64,000 bases of DNA from Desmonostoc vinosum HA7617-LM4 (GTDB taxonomy: Bacteria; Cyanobacteriota; Cyanobacteriia; Cyanobacteriales; Nostocaceae), in contig JAHHHC010000022.1 of NCBI GenBank assembly GCA_019359515.1, positions 1-64,000 on the forward strand, written 5' to 3'. This document shows, piece after piece, positions 35,609 through 42,881 of the stretch. A program made the translations under genes and the position numbers. The notes beneath the pieces are model-generated. The model had not been told where the DNA came from and searched no databases. It saw only the letters and a list, made by a program, of their open reading frames with translations. Positions within the stretch are counted from its first letter, which is position 1; each line of letters begins with the position of its first letter.

Positions 35609-36412
35609 TCAGTTTTTCTTTTCTCCAGAAGCACGAATTAGTTCGGCGATTAAAGCAGCGATCGCAGATACTAAAATCAACATTACACTGAGAGCGTTAA
35701 TATCAGGCTTGACTCCTGTTCTAATTCGACTAAAAATTTCCATCGGCAGGGTGTTATAACCACTACCAGCAGTAAAACTAGAAACCAGAAAATCATCGAA
35801 GCTCAGAACAAAAGCTAACAGATAACCTGCTACAATTCCAGGCATTAATTGCGGTAATAATACTTTCATAAAAGCTTGTGTTGGTGTAGCGCCTAAATCT
35901 AGTGCTGCTTCTTCTAAGTGGGGATCTAAGTTGGTAAGTCGTGAAGCTACTACAAGTGCCACATAGGCAAGACAAAACACTACATGGGCTGCCACAATTG
36001 TCCACAAACTCAATGGGATGGCAAACGTCGCTAGCATCACTAGAGTAGCCACTGCGATCGCAATATCAGGAATAATTAATGGTAGGTAACTAACCCCGCG
36101 ATACAAACTCTTACCAGGAAATTGATGACGCGCTAACCCCACCGCCATCAAAGTTCCCAACACCGCTGAAATACCCACCGCACAACCAGCAACGATCAAA
36201 CTGTTCTGTAAAGCCGATAAAATGCGATCGTCATTGAATAACTTGCGATACCATTCAAAGGTGAATCCTTGCCAAGTGGCACTATAGGCTGACTCATTAA
36301 AGCTATAGAAAGCAAGTACCAGGATAGGCAGGTACATGAATACAAATATCAACAGTGAGAAAACCGCCTGCCATAAGACACGCGGTTTTTTTAGTGATGG
36401 AGATATAGTCAC
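35609..36412 (-). CDS. potC: Spermidine/putrescine-type ABC transporter permease
   Basis: A 267-residue permease with six transmembrane helices and the cytosolic EAA loop EEAALDLGATPTQAFMKVLLPQLMPGI, by which it docks on the ATPase. The N-terminus (LIFVFMYLPILVLAFYSFNESAYSATWQGFTFEWY, quoted only in part) is typical of PotC. Partners potA, potB and potD are not next to it, and 568 bp of non-coding DNA lies upstream, so the operon is split or the partners are remote. The family also includes permeases for other cations or thiamine. Confidence 0.86.
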   Translation of the reverse strand: MTISPSLKKPRVLWQAVFSLLIFVFMYLPILVLAFYSFNESAYSATWQGFTFEWYRKLFNDDRILSALQNSLIVAGCAVGISAVLGTLMAVGLARHQFPGKSLYRGVSYLPLIIPDIAIAVATLVMLATFAIPLSLWTIVAAHVVFCLAYVALVVASRLTNLDPHLEEAALDLGATPTQAFMKVLLPQLMPGIVAGYLLAFVLSFDDFLVSSFTAGSGYNTLPMEIFSRIRTGVKPDINALSVMLILVSAIAALIAELIRASGEKKN

Positions 36413-36980
36413 GTTTTTATTTAGTTATTTCATATTAATGCCAATTAATAGCACATTTCGTGTTAATAGTCAATATTAATTTGGGAGTAGAGAGTAGGGA
36501 GTGGGGGGAAGAAGTATTTTCATGCCCTCGTTGTGTGAAAAATTACATGCTTGTTCAGCTTGAAAGTAGACTGGATTGCTAGATCCCCAACTTTTTGTAA
36601 ACACCCGGAGTGTGGCTTCCCAAAGGGTAAAAGCTAGAGATCTGACCACCAAAATCTTTCCCCGCATCCCCGCATCCCCGCATCCCCGCATTCCCCCGTC
36701 CCCGCGTCCCCCCATCTCCCCATCCCCGCGTCCCCCCATCCCCGCGTCGATCAAAACGCAAAATATTAAAAACCTACACCTGTCAGCTACTCCCTGCCCA
36801 TGCAAATAATTTCATAAATCAAGCCAGATTCCCATATGTTTGGTCAAGTGTTGAAATTTGGATAGAAAACCGTACTTAAACCGAAGCTTGTTCCTTGGAT
36901 AAGTCTCCTAGACTAAAATAAAAGTATAGGCAAAAATTATTAACCTACTGAGTTTCGGCACTCAGTTAAATCTAAAAGAC
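36413..36980. other. Intergenic region with octamer repeats
   Basis: No gene supported. Contains GGGAGTAG-type repeats (36482-36508) and a long array CCCCGCAT / CCCCGCGT / CCCCCCAT (about 36660-36748). The array reads as low-complexity ORFs on both strands, which I do not accept. The last 100 bases hold the DUF1825 promoter. Confidence 0.5.
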
Positions 36981-37304
36981 ATGGGATTCTTTGATTCAGA
37001 GATAGTTCAGCAAGAAGCAAAGCAGTTGTTTGAAGATTATCAAGCGCTGATCAAGCTTGGCAACAATTACGGTAAATTTGACCTTGAAGGTAAAAAGCTG
37101 TTCATTGAGCAAATGGAGGCGATGATGGATCGATATCGCATCTTTATGAAGCGTTTCGAGCTGTCAGAGGATTTTATGGCACAAATGACTGTGGAACAAC
37201 TCAAAACTCAGCTAGGGCAATTTGGTGTGACTCCGCAACAAATGTTTGACCAAATGCATCTCACCCTACAACGGATGAAAACTGAGTTAGAGAGTCAGAC
37301 ATAG
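36981..37304 (+). CDS. DUF1825 cyanobacterial protein
   Basis: A 107-residue helical protein (MGFFDSEIVQQEAKQLFEDY start; DRYRIFMKRFELSEDFMAQMT middle). This is the DUF1825 family, conserved in nearly all cyanobacteria and of unknown function. No signal peptide or membrane helix. Convergent with the methyltransferase. Confidence 0.88.
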   Translation: MGFFDSEIVQQEAKQLFEDYQALIKLGNNYGKFDLEGKKLFIEQMEAMMDRYRIFMKRFELSEDFMAQMTVEQLKTQLGQFGVTPQQMFDQMHLTLQRMKTELESQT

Positions 37305-37327
37305 GGGTTAGAAAAATAGCGCTCGCA

Positions 37328-38584
37328 TCACAATTGTTGGCGATAAAGCTGTGCTGCTTGCGACATAGTTAATTGTAGTAGTTTTTCGTCTCCTAGCCGC
37401 TGTCGAAAGCTAGGTTTAGAAGGTGATGCTTGCAAATTATGAATAATCTCTGCTGCTACAGCTTTTGCTAACAATGGCGGTACCGAATTACCAACCTGCC
37501 GAAATCCATGCCATTTGGTTACATGAAATCGAAACCAATCTGGATAAGAATGTAATCGTGCTGCTTCCCTAACTGTAATGCATCTGGGTACGAAGGGATG
37601 AATCGGTCTTGGAGAGGTGAAAGAACCTTTATATTGGTCTGTTCCGGCCCTTAAAGTATTACAAACACCTTCAGGATGCAGTTTATGAAAACGGCTAATC
37701 TTTTCTCTTTCGCCTTGTTGAGTTTCATGAAAACGCCTAACTGTTTCCTGGGAGTGTTTTGTTCGGAAACTTGAGAAAAGAATCCGCGAATCGTACTCGC
37801 GTATCCTAGCATAATCATCTTCCAAGGAACTAATACCACGCAGCACCAGAGCATAGTTACTCGGTTTTCCGTATTCTGCTACAACCCAATCTCTTGTTAA
37901 TAACTCAGGGTATTTTTCAATTTCAGGTAAATCACCAATTGCATCTAATACTGTAGGACTCACAGGAAGATCAGATAATTGTTTAGAGCTTAAACCATTG
38001 GGTTTAGCGCTTTGAGTAATTGGTTGAGGATATTTTGGTAACTCCACATCAACTCTTGCTCCTATGAGAAATAATCTCTCACGAGACTGTGGTACTCCGT
38101 AATGAGCAGCGTTTAAAATTTGGTAGTTTTCCTCTACTTGATAACCACAAAGTTTAAATTCGTTAATTAAAGTTTTGAGAATTTGTTTATGTTCACCAAC
38201 TGTAATCCCCCGCACGTTTTCCATGACGAAAAACTTCGGTTTTAAGTCTAAAACTAACCGATGAAAATGAAATACAAGAGAGTTTCGTGGGTCATGAAAA
38301 GCTCGTTTCCCAATTAGTGAAAATCCCTGGCATGGTGAGCCACAAATCACTACATCAATTTCTTGATCGCCAATCTCCGACGAGAAGCGAATTTCTTCCC
38401 CTGTTGTCTCTTCAACGCTTTTGCATAAAACAGAACAGAACGGGAAATTAAACTCGTGGGTTGCACAATGGATGGGGTCAATTTCCACAGATGCTAGGAC
38501 ATCAAAACCAGCTTGTTCAAAACCAAGAGTCATACCACCTGCACCGGCAAACAAGTCAACTGCGATCGCTCGTTGTTTTCTCAT
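37328..38584 (-). CDS. DNA (cytosine-5) methyltransferase, solitary
   Basis: A 418-residue C5-methyltransferase. Visible motifs: I AVDLFAGAGGMTLGFEQAGF, IV VVICGSPCQGFS with the catalytic Cys, VI FVMENVRGI, VIII QSRERLFLIG, and IX/X REAARLHSYPDWF and HGFRQVGNSVPPLLA. The target recognition region is about residues 210-340; the target cannot be read from it. No restriction gene is nearby, so it is a solitary enzyme. The chosen ATG at 38584 overlaps the end of lpxB by 29 bases; an ATG at 38638 would overlap by 83. It may be a CGATCG (HIP1) methylase, a known solitary type in cyanobacteria, but this is unproven. Confidence 0.92.
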   Translation of the reverse strand: MRKQRAIAVDLFAGAGGMTLGFEQAGFDVLASVEIDPIHCATHEFNFPFCSVLCKSVEETTGEEIRFSSEIGDQEIDVVICGSPCQGFSLIGKRAFHDPRNSLVFHFHRLVLDLKPKFFVMENVRGITVGEHKQILKTLINEFKLCGYQVEENYQILNAAHYGVPQSRERLFLIGARVDVELPKYPQPITQSAKPNGLSSKQLSDLPVSPTVLDAIGDLPEIEKYPELLTRDWVVAEYGKPSNYALVLRGISSLEDDYARIREYDSRILFSSFRTKHSQETVRRFHETQQGEREKISRFHKLHPEGVCNTLRAGTDQYKGSFTSPRPIHPFVPRCITVREAARLHSYPDWFRFHVTKWHGFRQVGNSVPPLLAKAVAAEIIHNLQASPSKPSFRQRLGDEKLLQLTMSQAAQLYRQQL

Positions 38585-39743
38585 TCCCCAACCCCATTTG
38601 CAAAATTTCTTGAGCCGCGCGATCGCATACTCCCACATCTCCTAAGCAACGCCGCATTTGGGCATAATCTGCTAAAGTTTGCTCTCTAAGGCTGGGATTA
38701 ACTAACAGTTCCATAGCTGCTTGGGTGATATTCTCTGGTGTAGCTTGCTCTTGTAATAACTCTGGCACAATCGGCTTCATGACTACCAAATTGGGTGGTG
38801 AGGCGAAGGGTATTGAACCTTTGAGAATTTTTCGGGCAATCCAAACAGTAATCGGATGCAGGCGATAAACCACAACTTGTGGCACATTTAGTAGTGCCAG
38901 TTCTAAGTTGACAGTGCCAGATTTGGTAATTGCAAAATCAGCAGCGGCTAACACTTCCTTTTGTTGAGTTGATACAACTGTAGCCCGTAAACCATAAAGC
39001 TCAATTGCCTGCTCAATTGGTTGCCTGTAGACTTCCAAAGACAGAGGAATCCAGTAATGAACCTCTGGTAATTTAGCTTGTATACTTTGGGCAGCTTGAA
39101 AAATTATCGGTAAGAGATATTTTAATTCTTGGCGACGAGAGGCAGGCAAAAGAGCGATCGCCATTTGTTCTGCCGTAATCCCCAATTTAGCACGAGCCTC
39201 TTGGCGACTAGGAGCGTTTTGCATCAGGTCAAGCAAAGGATGTCCCACCCAAGTAACTTTTGCGCCCTTCGCTTGAAAGTAGCGGGCTTCTTCGGGGAAG
39301 ATTGCTAGCAGATGATCGCTAAAGCCGACAATCCGGTTAGTATTACGAAGATTCGCTGACCATACCCATTCTTGCGGCGCAATATAATACACCACAGGTA
39401 CTTGTGGCAAATGCTGGCGTAAATAAGTGCCAATACCGAGATTTGGCCCCATATAGTCGATTAATACAACCAAATCAGGGGGATTTTGTTTTAAACAGGC
39501 GATCGCTTGTCGCTGTACCTGAAGCGTTGGTAGCACAAAAGGCAGGCTTTCCAAAATTCCCATTGAGCTAATACCACTGGTATTGCCCACAAGAATTGCA
39601 CCTGCCTCTGCCATTTTTTCGCCACCCAAGGCTAAAATTTCTAATTCCAATCCAGCAGCAACAGCTTGACGCTTGAGCGCTGCAATCAGCAGCGATCCTT
39701 GCAAATCGCCAGATACTTCGCCAGTGCTGATAAATAACCGCAT
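38556..39743 (-). CDS. lpxB: Lipid-A-disaccharide synthase
   Basis: LpxB (GT19) joins UDP-diacylglucosamine and lipid X to make the lipid A disaccharide. The 395-residue protein has the signature MRLFISTGEVSGDLQGS, VVLIDYMGPNLGIG, VYYIAPQEWVW, LLPASRRQELKYLLP and ITKSGTVNLELALLNVPQVVVY. Last lpx gene of the minus-strand cluster after lpxA. A repeat-filled spacer of 460 bp separates it from lpxA. Its 3' end is shared with the methyltransferase start. Confidence 0.95.
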   Translation of the reverse strand: MRLFISTGEVSGDLQGSLLIAALKRQAVAAGLELEILALGGEKMAEAGAILVGNTSGISSMGILESLPFVLPTLQVQRQAIACLKQNPPDLVVLIDYMGPNLGIGTYLRQHLPQVPVVYYIAPQEWVWSANLRNTNRIVGFSDHLLAIFPEEARYFQAKGAKVTWVGHPLLDLMQNAPSRQEARAKLGITAEQMAIALLPASRRQELKYLLPIIFQAAQSIQAKLPEVHYWIPLSLEVYRQPIEQAIELYGLRATVVSTQQKEVLAAADFAITKSGTVNLELALLNVPQVVVYRLHPITVWIARKILKGSIPFASPPNLVVMKPIVPELLQEQATPENITQAAMELLVNPSLREQTLADYAQMRRCLGDVGVCDRAAQEILQMGLGNEKTTSDRS

Positions 39744-40204
39744 TTAGTAATTGGGGAGTAGGGAGTAGGGAGGAGCCACTGCGTTGCGGGGGTTCCCCCC
39801 GTTGTAGCAAGTGGCGTTAGGGAGTGGGGAATGGTGGGCTAGAGCATGAGGGGATAAGAGAGAATAATTAACAAGTTCCGTGGGTTTAAGTCCCCCGGTT
39901 CTATAACCGGCAAGTTTTGTGTTGGGGTCAAATCCCCATTACAAAACTTAATTACGAATTACGTTAACGCAGCGGTAGCGAGTCCTCGATAGCGTTAGCG
40001 TTAGCGAAGCGGTAGCGAGGACTCGAGCGTCAGCGGTAGCGAGGTACGAGCGTCAGCGTTAGCGACACAGGAGCGTCGCGTCATTACGAATTACGAATTA
40101 TTTAATCCTCAATTCCCGGTTCTCTGTGGGCTGAGCGAAGTCGTACCCTACGGGATCTTGCTACGCGGAGCGTCTCCGACAGCAGAAGCCCAATTCCCCA
40201 CTCA
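39744..40204. repeat. Repeat-filled spacer between lpxA and lpxB
   Basis: It contains GGGAGTA heptamers (39748-39775), a palindromic block with GGGGGTTCCCCCC (39785-39805), two tRNA-T-arm-like hairpins (39895-39949), a cluster of AGCGGTAGCG / AGCGTTAGCG units (39965-40075), and GTACCCTACGGGATCTTGCTACGCGGAGCGTCTCCGACAG (about 40142-40182; motif shared with 45611-45680 and 50695-50750). No gene seen. Confidence 0.7.
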
Positions 40205-41023
40205 TCAATCATCTCTCGTCGCGCTCTTTTTGCCTCTACCAGGAGTCAAACCGCGTCTTCCTGGCATCTGAGAAAGCCGCAAAAAGCGACGTAGGTATTG
40301 CAATTCTTCGGTATCTCCCAACAATTCCAGCTGTTCTAAAGCTTCTTTGAAGGTGAAATCCGAGCGATAAAGCAGGCGGAAGGCTTTTTTGAGGATTTGT
40401 AAATCTGCTGCATCCATCCCAGCACGTTTGAGTCCTACAAGGTTCAGAGTTCGGACTCGCGCTGGGTGTCCTTCCACTAGCATGTAAGGCGGCACATCTC
40501 GCTCAATGCGTGCCATGCCTCCTACCATCGCATGTCTACCGATATGCACAAATTGATGAACGCCTAAAACTCCACCAAGTCTGGCGCGTGACTCAATGTA
40601 GACATGACCTGCTAATGCTACGGAGTTGGGAATCACCACATGGTCTTCAATCACACAATTGTGAGCAACATGTACATAAGCCATCAGCAGATTATTGTCA
40701 CCAATTACCGTAGCTTCACCGGCACCGGTAGCGCGGTTGATGGTAACATATTCCCGAATGAGATTGTTATCACCAATTTTTACCCAGGTTGGTTCTCCCA
40801 TAAATTTGAGATCCTGGGGTTCCATGCCAATCGCGGCACCTGTAAAAATCTGATTTCGCGATCCAATTTCACAAGGCCCCTCTAGCACTGCATGAGCGCC
40901 AATTATAGTTTCAGGGCCAACTTTTACATTCGCTCCAATCACAGCATAGGCACCGACTTCCACTGTAGGGTGGAGTTCTGAATTAGGATGAACTACAGCA
41001 GTGGGATGTATAAGCGTCTTCAA
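40205..41023 (-). CDS. lpxA: UDP-N-acetylglucosamine acyltransferase
   Basis: LpxA adds the first 3-hydroxyacyl chain to UDP-GlcNAc in lipid A synthesis. The 272-residue protein has the left-handed beta-helix of hexapeptide repeats from the start (IHPTAVVHPNSELHPTVEVGAYAVIGANV, in part), the catalytic His region NLLMAYVHVAHNCVIEDHV and the helical C-terminus. Follows fabZ in the cluster. Length slightly over the 262 of E. coli. Confidence 0.96.
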   Translation of the reverse strand: MKTLIHPTAVVHPNSELHPTVEVGAYAVIGANVKVGPETIIGAHAVLEGPCEIGSRNQIFTGAAIGMEPQDLKFMGEPTWVKIGDNNLIREYVTINRATGAGEATVIGDNNLLMAYVHVAHNCVIEDHVVIPNSVALAGHVYIESRARLGGVLGVHQFVHIGRHAMVGGMARIERDVPPYMLVEGHPARVRTLNLVGLKRAGMDAADLQILKKAFRLLYRSDFTFKEALEQLELLGDTEELQYLRRFLRLSQMPGRRGLTPGRGKKSATRDD

Positions 41024-41273
41024 GGGTAGAGTCTCCAGAACTGTCTTTAGAAGCCAGTGCCGTTATGCTTCGGTTGCCAAAGTTGAGGCGACTGGCGTTG
41101 CTGAGTGTTTAATATTTCGTTATTGAAAGTGTCAGGCCAAGCAAGTCAAGTGTGAAGGAGTCGCAAATCAAGAAACTATAAGATACTAGTGTGGCTTGTT
41201 TTTTTACTGTTTGCCTCTCTGAGGTTTCAGTTAGGACACTCCACGGCTGTGTCCACATCACCACAGTCAACTT

Positions 41274-41786
41274 TTAGGCAATTAGAGAGAACATTAATTC
41301 GCCTTCAGCAGCGAGTTGTCCGTCAACTTCGGCACGCGCTTGCATCTTACCGAAACGACGTTGTTTTACCCATAGCAGTTCCACGCTCATGATGAGCTGA
41401 TCTCCCGGTACGACTTGACGACGGAAACGGACTTTATCGATACCAGCAAAAACAAATAGTCCGCCTTCAACATCTGACATTTGTGTCAAGACTATGCCCC
41501 CAACTTGGGCCATTGCCTCTACAATTAATACTCCTGGCATCAGCGATCGCCCCGGAAAATGCCCTTGAAATTGAGGCTCATTAAAAGTAACATTTTTAAC
41601 TCCAACAGCTCTTTTTCCCGGTATATATTCGGTAATTCGATCTACAAGTAAAAATGGGTAACGATGAGGTAGCAGTTTCTGAATTTCTTCAATTGCGTAA
41701 GTTATAGTAGTCTCCTGAACAGCCTGCTGTGTGGTAGATGCAGGTGTAGTAGTCTCAGTGGAATTGGCTTCTGTAACAATTGACAT
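41274..41786 (-). CDS. fabZ: (3R)-hydroxyacyl-ACP dehydratase
   Basis: FabZ dehydrates 3-hydroxyacyl-ACP in fatty acid synthesis and competes with LpxA for it. The 170-residue protein has the hot-dog-fold core [17 protein letters not shown], the catalytic His/Glu region [20 protein letters not shown], and [14 protein letters not shown]. An N-terminal tail of about 25 residues (rich in Thr) is extra. Standard position between lpxC and lpxA. Confidence 0.96.
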   Translation of the reverse strand: MSIVTEANSTETTTPASTTQQAVQETTITYAIEEIQKLLPHRYPFLLVDRITEYIPGKRAVGVKNVTFNEPQFQGHFPGRSLMPGVLIVEAMAQVGGIVLTQMSDVEGGLFVFAGIDKVRFRRQVVPGDQLIMSVELLWVKQRRFGKMQARAEVDGQLAAEGELMFSLIA

Positions 41787-41866
41787 TGGTGTTGTGGTTG
41801 ATATTAAATCTCGAACTTGAGTGATTTAGTGCTGAAACTCCCTATCGTTTTAGATTTTAGAGCTAT

Positions 41867-42700
41867 CTATAGTCCCAAATCTAAAATTTTCTTTGCCAGT
41901 TGAATGTGTAAATTATGGCTGGCTTTGTACGCTAGAAAATGAGCGCTGGGAAATTTGCCTAGTAAACTTAAATCTCCTACTAGATCCAAAATTTTATGAC
42001 GTACTGGTTCATTTGCAAATCTTAATGGTGGATTTAGCCAACCTTCAGAACCACAAACCAGCGCATTATCCAAACTGCCACCTTTGATTAATCCCGATTG
42101 CTGTAGATATTCGATTTGATGCAGCAAGCCAAAGGTACGAGCTGGGGCAATTTCCACAGCAAAGCTGGCAACCGTCGGCGACCAACTGTGCCATTGATTA
42201 CCAATAGCAGGTACGTCAAAATCGATACCGTAGCTAAAACGGGTTTCTGGTGTGGGGAGGGCACAAGCAAAGGCATCATCTTGATAAACCCATATTGGCT
42301 GTTGTATGGCTAAGGGAGCTTGGTTGTTTGAGACTGGTTGTGAAACCAAACCAACTTGAGCGATACTGTCTGCCCAAACTTTGGCCGAACCATCTAAAAG
42401 TGGCAATTCTGGGCCATCAATTTCAATGCGGGCGTTATCTACACCCATACTTGCAAGGGCTGCCAACAAATGCTCTACCGTGCGAACACAGACCTCACCT
42501 TTACCCAACTGAGTTGAGAGAACAGTTTGATTAACCGCCGCAACCTGTGCTGGAATTATTGGTAAATCTGGTAAATCTACCCGCACAAAATAGCGCCCAC
42601 TCCCAGATGAAACTGGGAGTATCCGCACATGGGTATTCACACCGCTATGGAGTCCCACTCCAGTTTGGTTGATTTCCGCCGCTAAAGTGTACTGTTGCAT
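41867..42700 (-). CDS. lpxC: UDP-3-O-acyl-N-acetylglucosamine deacetylase
   Basis: LpxC performs the first committed step of lipid A synthesis and is a zinc enzyme. The 277-residue protein has the ligands and signature in [27 protein letters not shown], and the C-terminal [10 protein letters not shown] and [15 protein letters not shown]. The length is shorter than the 300 residues of many proteobacterial homologs but normal for cyanobacteria. The gene lies between bamA and fabZ. Confidence 0.95.
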   Translation of the reverse strand: MQQYTLAAEINQTGVGLHSGVNTHVRILPVSSGSGRYFVRVDLPDLPIIPAQVAAVNQTVLSTQLGKGEVCVRTVEHLLAALASMGVDNARIEIDGPELPLLDGSAKVWADSIAQVGLVSQPVSNNQAPLAIQQPIWVYQDDAFACALPTPETRFSYGIDFDVPAIGNQWHSWSPTVASFAVEIAPARTFGLLHQIEYLQQSGLIKGGSLDNALVCGSEGWLNPPLRFANEPVRHKILDLVGDLSLLGKFPSAHFLAYKASHNLHIQLAKKILDLGL

Positions 42701-42881
42701 AGGCGAAAAATAAATATATTTCAGAGAGACATCTGCATAAAAATGTAACTAATTCCTTTACCGAAATAGTATTGAGGCAAATGTAAAAATTAGCAAGTCA
42801 CTGAGGGTCAATGGTCAAGAGTTAAATAATTCGTAATTCGTAATTAATCTGTTGACAAATGACCAATGACAAATGACTAAC

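Noticed and set aside
36655-36750. Repeats that could suggest a CRISPR array
   Set aside because: Units are 7-8 bases without unique spacers; no cas genes anywhere in the window.
36576-36809. Pro-rich ORFs on both strands over the CCCCGCAT array
   Set aside because: They translate a low-complexity octamer repeat; no start signal and both strands read equally well.
39861-39960. A tRNA gene in the lpxA-lpxB spacer
   Set aside because: T-arm-like hairpins are present but acceptor, D and anticodon arms cannot be formed.
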